From the NCBI RefSeq assembly GCF_014199595.1, contig NZ_JACHNX010000005.1, positions 62,001 through 126,000 of the forward strand: a DNA stretch of 64,000 nucleotides, written 5' to 3'. This stretch comes from Sphingomonas yabuuchiae (GTDB taxonomy: Bacteria > Pseudomonadota > Alphaproteobacteria > Sphingomonadales > Sphingomonadaceae). The notes under the pieces are model-generated. The model was not told the origin of the DNA. It worked only from the letters and a program-made list of their open reading frames with translations, and did not search any database. Positions 8,393-18,504 of the stretch are shown in pieces (positions within the stretch are counted from its first letter, which is position 1; every line of letters begins with the position of its first letter). The translations under genes and the position numbers were made by a program.

Positions 8393-10549
8393 TCAATCCG
8401 CGATCGGTGCGACCACGATGGCACGCAGGCCCGGCTGATTGTCGTCATATTCGATCGAGCCAGACAGTCGCTGCATCATCGCTGCCATCATGCGGCTGCC
8501 GAACCCGCGACCCTGACCGGGCTCTTCGTCGCCCTTGCCGCGGCCCTGATCCGCGACGATCAGGCGCAGGCGGTTGCCATATTGCTCCAGCGTGATCGTC
8601 ACCGGGCCCACCGCGCCGCCATAGGCATATTTGGTGGCGTTGATGATCAACTCCGTCGTCACCAGCCCCAGATTGATCGCCCGGTCGGTCGGCATCAGCA
8701 CCGGCGCCAGATCCAGCCGCATCATCGCCGCCCAGTCCTGACCCAGCGACTGTTTCATGTCACCGACCAGATCCTCCAGATAGCGCGCCAGATCGACCGT
8801 CTGAATCTGATCGTCGCGGTACAGGCGGCGATGGACCAGCGCGACGGCCGACAGCCGGGCCTGCGCCTCGGCCAGTTGCTCGCGCACGCGGGGGTCGTCC
8901 GCCGCCTTGGCCTGGAGCGACAGGAAGGACGAGACGAGCTGAAGACTGTTCTGGACCCGGTGGTCCACCTCCTTCATCAGGACGTCCTTCTGCAGGAGCA
9001 GCGCCTCCTTGTCGTCGAGCGTGCGCTGCAACGCGGTGTTCAGCCCGCGCAGCCGGTAATTCTGCGCGGCATCGTGCAGCGCCCGGCGCAGGCGGTGCCC
9101 CGCCTCGACCTCTTCCATCGTCCAGCGGCGCGAGCGGCCGCGCACCGTCTCGCGCCAGCTTTCGAACGAGGTGCGCGGGTTGAGCGTCGCATCGGGCGTC
9201 AGCGCGACCGACTTGTGCGGATTGCCCGCCCATTCGACCTCTTCGACATGCTCGGCCCGGAACCAGAGCAGGGTGACGCCACCATCGACCAGCGGCAGCG
9301 CCAGCACACCCGCCGCCGTCGTCGCTAGCGGTGCGGCATCGGGCATCTGAGCGGGCAATTCATGGGTGAAGAACACGTCGCCCGCGCCCCGGATCAAGGC
9401 CCAGTCGGCGATATCGGGGATCGCCAGATCATGCGGGCAGGTGCCGTGGCGATACACCTTGCCTTGGTCGACGACGGCGAAGCCGGTCGCGCCCATCATC
9501 GCCATCATCTCGGGCATCAGGCGGCGCATGGCGGGGACCAGGTCGCCCATGCCGATGATGCGCGGCAACAGGCTGTCCTCCGCAGCGCGCAGGCGCAGGC
9601 GCTCGCGATACAGCTCGGCCTCTTCCTTCGCCCGGATCTGCCGCGCCAGCGCGCTGGCCAGCCCGGCGGCGGCCGCGCGCAGGTCGGGCGACAGGCGACG
9701 GGGCGTATAATGGTGGCAGGCGATCATGCCCCACAGCACGCCGTCCTTGACGATCGAGATCGACGCCGAGGCCGCCACGCCCATATTCTTCAGATAGCGG
9801 ACATGGATCGGCGACACGCTGCGCAGGCCGACATCGCTGAGGTCCAGCGTCTCGAAACCCTCGGGCCGGATCGGGGCGGGGACGTAATCGACATCCGGGA
9901 TGCTGCGCGTCCGATTTCGGACATAGAGCGCGCGCGCCTGTTTCGGGATGTCGGAGGCCGGGAAATGATGATGGAGGAAGGATTGCAGTCCGGCCGACCG
10001 CGCCTCGGCAACGACGCGGCCCGCATCCTCGTCCAGAAAGCGATAGAGCATGACCCGATTGAACCCGGTCAGCATCTGGAAGGTGGTAGCGGCCCGTTCG
10101 AACAACATGGGCAGGTCGGCGGTCCGCTCGAAACTGGTGACGGCGGCGTCGAGCCAGTTGAGCGGGCTACCCTTGCCCCAGGGTGCGTCGATGCTGCCGG
10201 CTTCGAGCTCGATCAGCACACGCTCGCCCGCGACGCGGTGCGCGGTCACCGAAAAGCGTTCCGAGATACCCTCGACCGGCACGGCGGCGACCGTCGTGCC
10301 GGGGCCGATCGGCATGTCGGAGACCATCTGCGCAACCTCGTCGCCCAGCAAGGCGGCCAAGGGTCGGCCCAGCCAGTCGGCGGCCAATCGCTCCTCGATC
10401 GGCCCGGCGCCCGCGATCACCTCCAGCGTCGTTGCGTCGACCACCAGCAACAGCCCATGCGGCTGAACGGCGCCGGGAATATGGATAGGCTCCCGATCGC
10501 AAGCGGTAATGTCCAGGTTGGGATCAGTGGCGACGGGGCGAGTGGCCAT
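8393..10549 (-). CDS. bphP: bacteriophytochrome HWE/HisKA_2-type sensor histidine kinase
   Basis: Red/far-red photoreceptor kinase of 718 residues. Order: N-terminal biliverdin-binding Cys17 (ITACDREPIHIPGAVQPHG), PAS-like domain to about 120, GAF domain with the FPASDIPKQ motif near residue 198, PHY domain with the PRTSF tongue motif near 457, then a kinase module with phospho-acceptor in EVDHRVQNSLQ near 530 and the ATPase segment LVTTELIINATKYAYGG. The HRxxN-type box and RLSAVALVHRRLYRDD mark the HWE/HisKA_2 class, common in alphaproteobacterial light and stress signalling. ATG 10549 is chosen over TTG 10570 because an AGAGGA sequence lies between them. No response regulator gene is adjacent. 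Confidence 0.95.
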   Translation of the reverse strand: MATRPVATDPNLDITACDREPIHIPGAVQPHGLLLVVDATTLEVIAGAGPIEERLAADWLGRPLAALLGDEVAQMVSDMPIGPGTTVAAVPVEGISERFSVTAHRVAGERVLIELEAGSIDAPWGKGSPLNWLDAAVTSFERTADLPMLFERAATTFQMLTGFNRVMLYRFLDEDAGRVVAEARSAGLQSFLHHHFPASDIPKQARALYVRNRTRSIPDVDYVPAPIRPEGFETLDLSDVGLRSVSPIHVRYLKNMGVAASASISIVKDGVLWGMIACHHYTPRRLSPDLRAAAAGLASALARQIRAKEEAELYRERLRLRAAEDSLLPRIIGMGDLVPAMRRLMPEMMAMMGATGFAVVDQGKVYRHGTCPHDLAIPDIADWALIRGAGDVFFTHELPAQMPDAAPLATTAAGVLALPLVDGGVTLLWFRAEHVEEVEWAGNPHKSVALTPDATLNPRTSFESWRETVRGRSRRWTMEEVEAGHRLRRALHDAAQNYRLRGLNTALQRTLDDKEALLLQKDVLMKEVDHRVQNSLQLVSSFLSLQAKAADDPRVREQLAEAQARLSAVALVHRRLYRDDQIQTVDLARYLEDLVGDMKQSLGQDWAAMMRLDLAPVLMPTDRAINLGLVTTELIINATKYAYGGAVGPVTITLEQYGNRLRLIVADQGRGKGDEEPGQGRGFGSRMMAAMMQRLSGSIEYDDNQPGLRAIVVAPIAD

Positions 10550-10741
10550 CGGGCAAAAAATTCCTCTCAATCCGTCACATGGCGCGTTTCATACGGGGTT
10601 GCAAATCCCTGAACCCTGCAATCGATCCGATATGGGATCGACGGCAAAGGGGTAATTTGAAGGGACGGAACGAAGATTGCGCGTTTGGGTAATATACGGT
10701 TAAAGCGAGCCGACGGACTCAAAGAGCCGCTTGGAGAGGAC

Positions 10742-11908
10742 ATGATCGACGATTTCGACTTCGCGCTCGGCGAAAGTGCGGACATGATCCGTGAGGCGAC
10801 GCGCCGTTTCGCGACCGACCGGATCGCGCCGCTCGCCGTACGAATGGATGCGGAAGACTGGTTTCCCCGTGACATTTGGCCCGAAATGGGTGCGCTGGGC
10901 CTGCACGGCATCACCGTCGCCGAGGCCGATGGTGGCCTGGGGCTCGGCTATCTGGAACATGTCGTCGCGATCGAGGAAGTGTCGCGGGCTTCGGCCTCGC
11001 TGGGCCTGTCCTATGGCGCGCATTCCAACCTCTGCGTCAATCAGATCAGCCGCTGGGGCAATGCGGAACAGAAGGCGAAATATCTGCCCGGCCTGATCTC
11101 CGGCGAGCATGTCGGCAGCCTGGCCATGTCGGAGGTGTCGGCGGGCTCTGACGTGGTGTCGATGAAGCTGCGCGCGGTGAAGGCGGACGGCGGCTGGGTG
11201 CTGAACGGCACGAAATTCTGGATCACCAATGCGGCCTATGCCGAGACGCTCGTCGTCTATGCCAAGACGGGCGAGGGGAGCCGGGGCATCACCGCCTTCT
11301 TGATCGAGAAGGACATGGCGGGCTTCGCCGTCGGCCAGAAGATCGACAAGATGGGCATGCGCGGCAGCCCGACCGCCGAGTTGGTGTTCAACGACTGCTT
11401 CGTCGGCGACGCGCAGGTGATGGGGCCGGTGAATGGCGGTGTCGGCGTGCTGATGAGCGGGCTCGATTATGAGCGTGCGGTGCTGGCGGGTATCCAGCTG
11501 GGGATCATGCAGGCGTGCCTCGACGTGGTCGTGCCCTATGTCCGCGAGCGGCGGCAGTTCGGCCGCCCGATCGGCGAGTTCCAGCTGATCCAGGCCAAGA
11601 TCGCCGACATGTATGTCGCGCTCAACTCCGCCCGGGCATACGTTTATGCGGTGGCGCGTTCCTGTGACGCAGGCCGTACGACCCGGTTCGACGCCGCAGG
11701 CGCGATCCTGCTGGCTAGCGAGAATGCGGTGAAGGTCTCGCTGGAGGCGATCCAAGCGCTGGGCGGGGCGGGCTATACGAAGGACTGGCCGGTCGAACGT
11801 TTCGCGCGCGACGCCAAGCTGCTCGACATCGGGGCGGGGACCAACGAGATTCGCCGGATGCTGATCGGCCGCGAATTGATCGGCAAGCTCGAAAAGGTGG
11901 CGCAATGA
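10742..11908 (+). CDS. ivd: isovaleryl-CoA dehydrogenase
   Basis: FAD acyl-CoA dehydrogenase that converts isovaleryl-CoA to 3-methylcrotonyl-CoA in leucine breakdown. The 388-residue protein has the acyl-CoA dehydrogenase signature [16 protein letters not shown] and TKFWITNA, and carries the glutamate in [13 protein letters not shown] near residue 244, the catalytic-base position specific to isovaleryl-CoA dehydrogenases (most family members use a C-terminal glutamate). GGAGAGGA lies immediately before ATG 10742. First gene of a leucine-catabolic operon with the methylcrotonyl-CoA carboxylase subunits. Confidence 0.94.
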   Translation: MIDDFDFALGESADMIREATRRFATDRIAPLAVRMDAEDWFPRDIWPEMGALGLHGITVAEADGGLGLGYLEHVVAIEEVSRASASLGLSYGAHSNLCVNQISRWGNAEQKAKYLPGLISGEHVGSLAMSEVSAGSDVVSMKLRAVKADGGWVLNGTKFWITNAAYAETLVVYAKTGEGSRGITAFLIEKDMAGFAVGQKIDKMGMRGSPTAELVFNDCFVGDAQVMGPVNGGVGVLMSGLDYERAVLAGIQLGIMQACLDVVVPYVRERRQFGRPIGEFQLIQAKIADMYVALNSARAYVYAVARSCDAGRTTRFDAAGAILLASENAVKVSLEAIQALGGAGYTKDWPVERFARDAKLLDIGAGTNEIRRMLIGRELIGKLEKVAQ

Positions 11909-11924
11909 GCCTCGGGGTGAAGTG

Positions 11925-13523
11925 ATGGGTGCGGTGATTTCCTCCCGGATCGCGCGCGATGACGCCACGTTTCGGACCAACGCTAATCACAACCGGGCGC
12001 TGGCCGAGCGGCTGCGCGCCGATGTCGCCAAGGCCGGGCTCGGCGGTAACGAGGCTTCGCGCGAGCGCCATGTGTCGCGCGGCAAGCTGCTCCCCCGCGA
12101 CCGGGTGGAACAGCTGCTGGACGCCGGCGCGTCCTTTCTGGAGATTGGTCAGCTCGCCGCCAACGGCCTGTATGACGATGCCGTGCCGGGTGCCGGGGTG
12201 ATCGCGGGGATCGGCCGTGTGCATGGTCGTCAGGTGATGATCGTCGCCAATGACGCGACGGTGAAGGGCGGCACCTATTACCCGCTGACCGTCAAGAAGC
12301 ACCTCCGCGCGCAGGAGATCGCGCTCGAAAACCGGCTGCCCTGCATCTATCTGGTCGACAGCGGCGGCGCGAACCTGCCGCATCAGGCGGAGGTGTTTCC
12401 CGACCGCGATCATTTCGGCCGCATCTTCTTCAACCAGGCGCAGATGTCGGCGGCGGGCATTCCGCAGATCGCCTGCGTGATGGGCAGCTGCACGGCGGGC
12501 GGCGCTTACGTCCCCGCCATGTCCGACGAGACGGTGATCGTGCGCGGGCAGGGGACGATCTTTCTCGCCGGACCGCCGCTGGTAAAGGCCGCGACGGGCG
12601 AGGTCATCTCGGCCGAGGAACTGGGCGGCGCGGATACGCATGGCCGCAAGTCCGGTGTGGTCGATCATGTCGCGCAGGATGACGATCACGCGCTGTCGAT
12701 CGTCTGCGATATCGTCGAAACCCTGCCGCCGCAGGCCATGCCCGATGTCAACCTCGCCGAGGCGGACGAACCGCTCTATCCGGCGGAGGAACTCTATGGC
12801 CTGATCCCGCAGGACGTGCGCGCGCCCTATGACGTGCATGAGGTGATCGCCCGGCTGGTCGACGGATCGCGCTTCCATGAATTCAAGGCGCTGTACGGTG
12901 CGTCGCTCGTCTGCGGCTTCGCATATATCCATGGCAAGCCGGTCGCGATCCTGGCGAACAACGGCGTGTTGTTCTCGGAGAGCGCACAAAAGGGTGCGCA
13001 CTTCATCGAACTGGCCTGCCAGCGGCGTATCCCGCTGCTGTTCCTCCAGAATATTTCCGGCTTCATGGTCGGCGGCCGCTATGAGGCCGAGGGGATTGCC
13101 AAGCACGGCGCCAAGCTGGTGACGGCGGTGGCGACGGCGCAGGTGCCCAAGATCACCGTGCTGATCGGCGGCAGCTTCGGCGCGGGCAATTACGGCATGT
13201 GCGGGCGCGCCTATAGTCCTCGCTTCCTGTTCACCTGGCCCAATGCGCGGATCAGTGTGATGGGCGGCGAGCAGGCGGCGAGCGTGCTGGCGACCGTCCA
13301 CCGCGACGCCGATAGCTGGACGCCGGACGAAGCGGAGGCGTTTAAGGCCCCCATCCGCCAGCGTTACGAAGATGAAGGCAATCCTTGGTACGCCACCGCG
13401 CGGCTGTGGGACGACGGCATCGTTGATCCGGCGCAGACGCGGGATGTTCTGGGGCTGGCGCTGGATGCTTGTCTGAATGCGCCTATAGCGGAGGCGCCCC
13501 GGTTCGGGGTGTTCCGCATGTAA
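11925..13523 (+). CDS. mccB: methylcrotonyl-CoA carboxylase, carboxyltransferase (beta) subunit
   Basis: Carries CO2 from carboxybiotin to 3-methylcrotonyl-CoA. The 532-residue crotonase-fold carboxyltransferase shows [19 protein letters not shown] near the N-terminus, [14 protein letters not shown] in the first half (acyl-CoA oxyanion region) and [20 protein letters not shown] in the second half, all typical of MccB rather than propionyl-CoA carboxylase. The start may be ATG 11925 or the GTG three bases before. Its TAA stop overlaps the ATG of the barstar-like gene (TAATG). Confidence 0.94.
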   Translation: MGAVISSRIARDDATFRTNANHNRALAERLRADVAKAGLGGNEASRERHVSRGKLLPRDRVEQLLDAGASFLEIGQLAANGLYDDAVPGAGVIAGIGRVHGRQVMIVANDATVKGGTYYPLTVKKHLRAQEIALENRLPCIYLVDSGGANLPHQAEVFPDRDHFGRIFFNQAQMSAAGIPQIACVMGSCTAGGAYVPAMSDETVIVRGQGTIFLAGPPLVKAATGEVISAEELGGADTHGRKSGVVDHVAQDDDHALSIVCDIVETLPPQAMPDVNLAEADEPLYPAEELYGLIPQDVRAPYDVHEVIARLVDGSRFHEFKALYGASLVCGFAYIHGKPVAILANNGVLFSESAQKGAHFIELACQRRIPLLFLQNISGFMVGGRYEAEGIAKHGAKLVTAVATAQVPKITVLIGGSFGAGNYGMCGRAYSPRFLFTWPNARISVMGGEQAASVLATVHRDADSWTPDEAEAFKAPIRQRYEDEGNPWYATARLWDDGIVDPAQTRDVLGLALDACLNAPIAEAPRFGVFRM

Positions 13524-13801
13524 TGGCGATGGACCTGACCATCGACGGTGCAACCGTCGCGGACGAGGCCGATTTCCATGCCCGTATCCGCGAAGCCTCT
13601 GGCGTCGAATGGTATGGCGGTAGTCTGGATGCGCTGTTCGACCTGCTGATTGCGGTCGTCGAGCCGCCCATCATGCTGACCCTCACCAATGCTGCCGCTG
13701 CGCGCAAGGTGATCGGCGAGCGGTTCGACCGCATCCTGACCGTGATCTTCGATGCCATCGCCGAACGACCGGGTGCCATCACGTTGAAGCTGGAATCCTG
13801 A
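13523..13801 (+). CDS. barstar-family (barnase inhibitor-like) protein
   Basis: A 92-residue protein with the barstar fold signature: an acidic N-terminal strand (DLTIDGATVADEADFH), the core motif VEWYGGSLDALFDLL near residue 28, and a C-terminal strand ending AITLKLES. Barstar inhibits the RNase barnase in Bacillus; distant relatives occur widely without a linked RNase. No RNase gene is nearby. ATG 13523 shares a base with the mccB stop and its own TGA shares a base with ATG 13801 of mccA, so it should be translated with the carboxylase. Its role there is unknown; complex assembly or protection is only a guess. Confidence 0.8.
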   Translation: MAMDLTIDGATVADEADFHARIREASGVEWYGGSLDALFDLLIAVVEPPIMLTLTNAAAARKVIGERFDRILTVIFDAIAERPGAITLKLES

Positions 13802-15654
13802 TGATGAAGAGCCTCCTCATCGCCAATCGCGGCGAGATTGCCTGCCGCATCATCCGCACCGCGCGGGAGATGGGCCTGCGTACGATCGCGGTCTATTCCG
13901 AAGCCGACGCGCAGGCGCTGCATGTGCGGCTTGCGGACGAGGCCATGCTGATCGGCCCGGCCCCGGCGCGTGAAAGCTATCTGGACGCCAAGCGCATCCT
14001 CGCGGCCGCGCACGAAAGCGGAGCGGAGGCGATCCATCCCGGCTATGGTTTCCTGTCCGAAAATGCCGAGTTCGCGGAAAGCGTGATCGCCGCCGGGCTG
14101 GTCTGGGTCGGCCCCGACCCCGACAGCATCCGCGCCATGGGGCTGAAGGATGCCGCCAAGGCGCGGATGATTGCCGCCGGTGTGCCCGTCACGCCCGGCT
14201 ATCTGGGCGAGGACCAGTCGCCCGACCGCCTTGCCGCAGAAGCCGATGCGGTCGGCTATCCCGTGCTGATCAAGGCGGTGGCGGGCGGCGGCGGCAAGGG
14301 GATGCGCCGTGTCGACGAGCCCGCCGCCTTTGCCGAGGCGCTGGCATCCTGTCGTCGCGAGGCGGCGGCGTCGTTCGGCGACGACCGGGTGCTGATCGAA
14401 AAATACATCCTTTCGCCCCGCCATATCGAGGTGCAGGTCTTCGGCGACCGCCATGGGCAGGTCGTCCATCTCTTCGAGCGCGACTGTTCGCTGCAACGCC
14501 GCCACCAAAAGGTGATCGAGGAAGCCCCCGCGCCCGGCATGGACGATGCGACGCGGGAAGCGGTCTGCGGTGCGGCGGTCCGTGCGGCGCAGGCGGTGGA
14601 CTATGTCGGCGCGGGGACCATTGAGTTCATCGCCGACGCCTCCGAAGGACTTCGTGCCGACCGCGTCTGGTTCATGGAGATGAACACAAGGCTCCAGGTC
14701 GAGCATCCCGTCACCGAGGCGATCACTGGCGTCGATCTGGTCGAGTGGCAGCTGCGCGTCGCTGCGGGCGAGCCCTTGCCGATGGCGCAAGGAGAGCTCG
14801 CCATCCAAGGCCACGCCATTGAGGCGCGCCTCTATGCCGAGGACCCGGCCAAGGGTTTCCTGCCCGCGATCGGCACGCTGGAGGTGTTCGACCTTGGCGA
14901 CGATCCCGCAATCCGCATCGACACCGGGGTTGAGGAAGGGGCGGAGATCACCCCCTGGTACGACCCGATGATCGCGAAGGTCATCGCGCATGGCGACACC
15001 CGCGACGAAGCGCGCGAGGCGTTGGCGGATGCGCTGGACGAGGCGGTGATCTGGCCGGTGCGCACCAATGCGGGCTTTCTGGTGCAGGCGCTAGACCATC
15101 CCGATTTCGCGAGCGGCCAGGTCGATACCGGTCTGATCGCGCGCGAGGGCGAGGCGCTGATGCCGCCGACCGAGCCGTCCGAAGAGGCCCTGGCCGAGGC
15201 CGCCGCCGCGCTGATCGGGCAGGACGCGCTGTCGGGCTTCCGCTTGAACGCAGCGCCCCGGCGTACCGCGCGCTTCCTGCTCGATGGGCGGCCGATCACC
15301 GTCGATTTTGCGCACGCGGGCGATGTCCCCCCGGCGCCGACCGACGAGGTGCTGATTTCGGAGGGCGGGCAGAGCTGGTCCTTCACCCGCTGGCGCGCCG
15401 ATGGGCTGGCGGCGGGCGGGGCGGGGGACGGCGCGATCCTGTCGCCCATGCCCGGCCGGATCATCGCCGTCGCCGTGACCGAGGGACAAGCGGTGAACGC
15501 AGGCCAGCCGCTCGTCACGCTGGAGGCGATGAAGATGGAGCATGTCCTGACCGCGCCGTTCGACGGCGTGGTGACCGACCTGGAGGCCGAGACGGGCGGT
15601 CAGGTGGCCGAGGGCGTCGCGCTGGTCCGTATCGTTGCGGAGGACGCGGCATGA
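13801..15654 (+). CDS. mccA: methylcrotonyl-CoA carboxylase, biotin carboxylase / biotin carrier (alpha) subunit
   Basis: ATP-dependent carboxylation of biotin for leucine catabolism. The 617-residue protein starts with the biotin-carboxylase opening [19 protein letters not shown], includes the ATP-grasp glycine loop AGGGGKGMR near residue 161, the bicarbonate/biotin active-site segment [14 protein letters not shown] near residue 297, and ends with a biotinyl domain whose lysine is in LEAMKMEH near residue 578. The spacing and partner genes favour MccA over acetyl- or propionyl-CoA carboxylase. ATG 13801 overlaps the preceding TGA; its stop overlaps the maoC start by four bases. Confidence 0.95.
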   Translation: MMKSLLIANRGEIACRIIRTAREMGLRTIAVYSEADAQALHVRLADEAMLIGPAPARESYLDAKRILAAAHESGAEAIHPGYGFLSENAEFAESVIAAGLVWVGPDPDSIRAMGLKDAAKARMIAAGVPVTPGYLGEDQSPDRLAAEADAVGYPVLIKAVAGGGGKGMRRVDEPAAFAEALASCRREAAASFGDDRVLIEKYILSPRHIEVQVFGDRHGQVVHLFERDCSLQRRHQKVIEEAPAPGMDDATREAVCGAAVRAAQAVDYVGAGTIEFIADASEGLRADRVWFMEMNTRLQVEHPVTEAITGVDLVEWQLRVAAGEPLPMAQGELAIQGHAIEARLYAEDPAKGFLPAIGTLEVFDLGDDPAIRIDTGVEEGAEITPWYDPMIAKVIAHGDTRDEAREALADALDEAVIWPVRTNAGFLVQALDHPDFASGQVDTGLIAREGEALMPPTEPSEEALAEAAAALIGQDALSGFRLNAAPRRTARFLLDGRPITVDFAHAGDVPPAPTDEVLISEGGQSWSFTRWRADGLAAGGAGDGAILSPMPGRIIAVAVTEGQAVNAGQPLVTLEAMKMEHVLTAPFDGVVTDLEAETGGQVAEGVALVRIVAEDAA

Positions 15655-16100
15655 GCGGGCGCTTCTTTGATGACTGGACCATCGGCGACCGGATCGAACA
15701 TCCCATCCGCCGCACCGTGACCGAGACGGACAACCTCCTGTTCTCGACCATGACCCACAACCCGCAGCCGCTGCACATCGATGCCGAAGCGGCGAAGGCG
15801 AGCGAGTTCGGCCAGATCCTCGTCAACGGCACCTTCACCTTTTCGTTGATGGTCGGGCTGTCGGTGGGGGAGACGACGCTGGGGACGCTGGTGGCCAATC
15901 TCGGTTACGACGAACTGGTGATGCCCGCGCCGGTCTTCCTGGGCGACACGCTGCGCGCGACGAGCGAGGTGACGGGCCTGCGCGAGAGCAAGTCGCGGCC
16001 GGGGGCGGGGTTGGTGACGTTCCGGCATGAGGCGCTGAACCAGCGTGACGAGGTGGTGTGCCGATGCCTGCGAACGGCGTTGGTGAAGAAGCGAGGGTAG
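15651..16100 (+). CDS. MaoC-family (hotdog) dehydratase
   Basis: A 149-residue single hotdog-domain protein of the MaoC/R-hydratase family, which adds water to enoyl-CoA esters. The hydratase motif appears as [20 protein letters not shown] near residue 35, with Asp and His in the usual catalytic arrangement, followed by [16 protein letters not shown]. Being coupled to mccA by a four-base overlap, it could hydrate 3-methylglutaconyl-CoA, the step normally done by a crotonase-type hydratase (LiuC), which is absent here. That assignment is inference. A dispersed palindromic repeat follows the stop directly. Confidence 0.85.
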   Translation: MSGRFFDDWTIGDRIEHPIRRTVTETDNLLFSTMTHNPQPLHIDAEAAKASEFGQILVNGTFTFSLMVGLSVGETTLGTLVANLGYDELVMPAPVFLGDTLRATSEVTGLRESKSRPGAGLVTFRHEALNQRDEVVCRCLRTALVKKRG

Positions 16101-16104
16101 CGCG

Positions 16105-16176
16105 CCCTTCGACTTCGCTCAGTGCGAACGGGGTCCAGTACCCGGTTCCGTTCAGCCCGAGCGAAGTCGAAGACCA
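16105..16176. repeat. dispersed palindromic repeat, family A, copy 1
   Basis: Two facing arms containing TTCGACTTCGCTCAG (16109-16123) and its complement CGAGCGAAGTCGAA form an imperfect long inverted repeat between the convergent maoC and TonB-receptor genes. Similar arms occur at 23690-23815, 32891-32975 and 34916-35003. Position between convergent stops suggests a bidirectional terminator or RNA-stabilising hairpin. Confidence 0.85.
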
Positions 16177-16181
16177 AGGGA

Positions 16182-18245
16182 TTACAACCGCGTCCGAACC
16201 CCGATCCAAAGCGTCCGGGGTGTCGCCCGCTCGATCAGCCCCGCGCCGCTATACGCCGCCTCGACCCGCGCATCGGCGAGGTTCTCGGCCCGCGCTTCGA
16301 TCAGCCAGCCGCGCACCACCGGCACCGCCGCATAGGCATCGACCGTCGTCGCGGGGGCAAGCGAGCGGATATTCTGGTCGTCCTCATACTGTCGCCCGAC
16401 ATGGCGCAGAGTCCCGCTCAACACCGCCCCGCGCCGCTCGACCGCCAGGGTCCCCGAAAACTGGTCGCGTGGTGTCTGGGCCGGGCGCAGGCCGTCGAGC
16501 GGGGCGGCAGTGCCCGATGCTTCCATCCGCGCATCGACATGCGACCAGGACCCACGCCCGCTGAGCGGGCCATAGGTCCAGTTCGCCTCCAGCTCGAACC
16601 CCTGAGAGCGGATCGCGTCGAGATTCTGCCGCATCCGGTACACGCCGTTCGCCGCGACGAAGCCGACGCCCGGAAATGTCCCCGGCCCGCGCCCCAGGGT
16701 CACATTGGCGATCGCATCGGTCAGCCGGTTGAGGAAATAGGTGCCCGACAGCCGTAAGCCCGCCGCCGGGGTCAGGTCGAACCCGCCCTCGATACCCTCG
16801 ACATGTTCGGGGTTCAGCGCGGCGTTGGCGGCGGTGGCGTCTGCCCCGGCGCGGAACGGCCGGTAAAGTTCGTTGAGCGTCGGCAGTCGCCACCCGCGAT
16901 AGGCCGCCGCGCGCAGGGTCAAGGGCTGCACGATCCGCATCGCCGCCCCCAGCCGCCCGGTGAATTCCTGCCCCGAGCGATCGGGGAAATCGGTATCGGT
17001 CAACACGGCGCCGGTCGCCAGCACGCCCTCGTCCAGCCGTCCGTTGCGGATGCGCCAGTCATCCACCCGCGCGGCGGCGGTGACGGTCAGCGCGCCCGCC
17101 TCGACGCTGCCATCGGCGAACAGCCCCATGGTCCGCGTCGCGCCGCCCGCCTCGCGCCGTCGCGTGGGAAGTCCCGCGACATAGGTATAGCGTTCCTGCG
17201 TCCGTCCGCTGGTATCGCGAATGTCGCCGCCCAGCCGCAGCTTCACCGTATCGCCCAGCGGCGGCGACACCTCGACCCGTCCACCCAGTCCGGTGGCCGG
17301 GACATTATACTGGTCGAGCGTCAGCGTGGCCGCCGTTCGCGCCGCATTCACGCTGGCATAGCGCGACGCGAATTGCCGCGTTTGGACATAGGCCAGCGCC
17401 GACCAGCCCCAGGCTCCTCGCCCGACCAGCCGGACGCTGGCATCCGCGCCGTCCGACCGATTGTCGGTAAAGTCGGTCCCCCGGTCGCGCGCGTCGTGAA
17501 AGGCGGCGAGGGTCAGCTGCAACTCGGTGGCGGGCGCGATCCCGACGACCCCGCGCGCCGCGCCCGAATATTGTTCGTAAGGCGCAGGCCGATCGGCGGG
17601 TCCTCGCTGGCCCTCGACGACCGGAATGAAGCCGTCGCCGCGCGCATAGGCGCCGGACACGGTCAGGAAGCCGCCATCCCGCACCAGCGAGGCCGACCCC
17701 TGCGCATCCACCGAATCGCGGCTGCCATAGGACAAGGCGAGGTCGAGCGGGGACAGCTGGTCGGGCGTCGCACTGTCCATCTCGATCGTGCCTGCCAGCG
17801 CGCCCGGCCCCCAGAAACCCGATCCGCCGCCGCGCGTCACCCGGATGCGCCCCAGCCGTCCGGTCGCATAGGCGGGAAAGACGACCCAGCCGCCGAACGG
17901 ATCGGCCTGCGGCACGCCGTCGAGCACCAGCAGCGCGCGGCTCGACGCATTGCCGCCCAGCCCGCGCAGGGTGATTCCCTGCGACGTCGGATGCGCCGAG
18001 CGGCTGTCCGAGCGGCGGAACTGCTGGAGCCCCGCGACATCGGCGAGGACGTTTTCCAGCCGTTGCGAGGCGTTCTGCGTGATACGGTCGCGGTCGATGG
18101 TCACGACGTCCAGCGCGCTGTCGCCCGGCTGATCGCCCAGGCCCCGGCCGGTGACGATAACGGTTTCGGGCTCGGTGGTTTGTGCGGAAAGCGTGGCAGG
18201 CGCGAGCGCGAGGGCGAGCAGAGGCAGGCGGTGAAGTGCAGGCAT
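16182..18245 (-). CDS. TonB-dependent outer-membrane receptor (BtuB/CirA-like)
   Basis: A 687-residue outer-membrane gated porin. It has an N-terminal signal peptide ending near LSAQ, a short TonB-box-like stretch ETVIVTGRG, a plug domain with QGITLRGLGGNASSRALL and LDGVPQADPFGGW, then about 500 residues of alternating beta-strand sequence ending in RTLWIGVRTRL, with the aromatic/basic last strand expected for barrel insertion. The short plug and absence of a signalling N-domain resemble the BtuB group. No linked ABC transporter or recognisable riboswitch indicates the ligand; vitamin B12, an iron chelate or a plant-derived compound remain possible. Confidence 0.88.
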   Translation of the reverse strand: MPALHRLPLLALALAPATLSAQTTEPETVIVTGRGLGDQPGDSALDVVTIDRDRITQNASQRLENVLADVAGLQQFRRSDSRSAHPTSQGITLRGLGGNASSRALLVLDGVPQADPFGGWVVFPAYATGRLGRIRVTRGGGSGFWGPGALAGTIEMDSATPDQLSPLDLALSYGSRDSVDAQGSASLVRDGGFLTVSGAYARGDGFIPVVEGQRGPADRPAPYEQYSGAARGVVGIAPATELQLTLAAFHDARDRGTDFTDNRSDGADASVRLVGRGAWGWSALAYVQTRQFASRYASVNAARTAATLTLDQYNVPATGLGGRVEVSPPLGDTVKLRLGGDIRDTSGRTQERYTYVAGLPTRRREAGGATRTMGLFADGSVEAGALTVTAAARVDDWRIRNGRLDEGVLATGAVLTDTDFPDRSGQEFTGRLGAAMRIVQPLTLRAAAYRGWRLPTLNELYRPFRAGADATAANAALNPEHVEGIEGGFDLTPAAGLRLSGTYFLNRLTDAIANVTLGRGPGTFPGVGFVAANGVYRMRQNLDAIRSQGFELEANWTYGPLSGRGSWSHVDARMEASGTAAPLDGLRPAQTPRDQFSGTLAVERRGAVLSGTLRHVGRQYEDDQNIRSLAPATTVDAYAAVPVVRGWLIEARAENLADARVEAAYSGAGLIERATPRTLWIGVRTRL

Positions 18246-18340
18246 GATGATGTGATGGTCCCCTTTGCTCCCCTGATAGGGATGTCAGGAGGTGAAGACG
18301 AATCAGGATATGAACAGGTCCCGCCCTTAATGGATTTCAC

Positions 18341-18443
18341 GCCCCTCCCGCGGGCGGGATGGGATGGGGGAGGGCAGGCCACAGGCGATGGTCTCGGTGA
18401 GACATCCTGCCCTCCCCAAACCCCTCCCGCCTGCGGGAGGGGC
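18341..18443. repeat. family B GC-rich inverted repeat, copy 1
   Basis: Nested palindromes built on CCCCTCCCGC and GCGGGAGGGG, with GGGAGGGCAGG (18369-18379) facing CCTGCCCTCCC (18406-18416). The element fills much of the 259-bp gap between the divergent TonB receptor and ccmC. Related copies lie at 37494-37689 and 53971-54131. Confidence 0.8.
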
Positions 18444-18504
18444 TTAAAGAAGCAGGGAGAAGGCGGATGACGCGGCCCCAAAACCGCCTTACAGTCCTGT
18501 CATC

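Noticed and set aside
13523..13801. Toxin-antitoxin (barnase-barstar) module
   Set aside because: Only the barstar-like partner is present; both neighbours are carboxylase subunits, not RNases.
18246..18504. Possible cobalamin riboswitch upstream of the TonB receptor
   Set aside because: No B12-box (GCCACTG or AGCCAGGAGACC-like core) on the receptor strand; only a short CCTGA/TCAGG hairpin and family B repeats are present.
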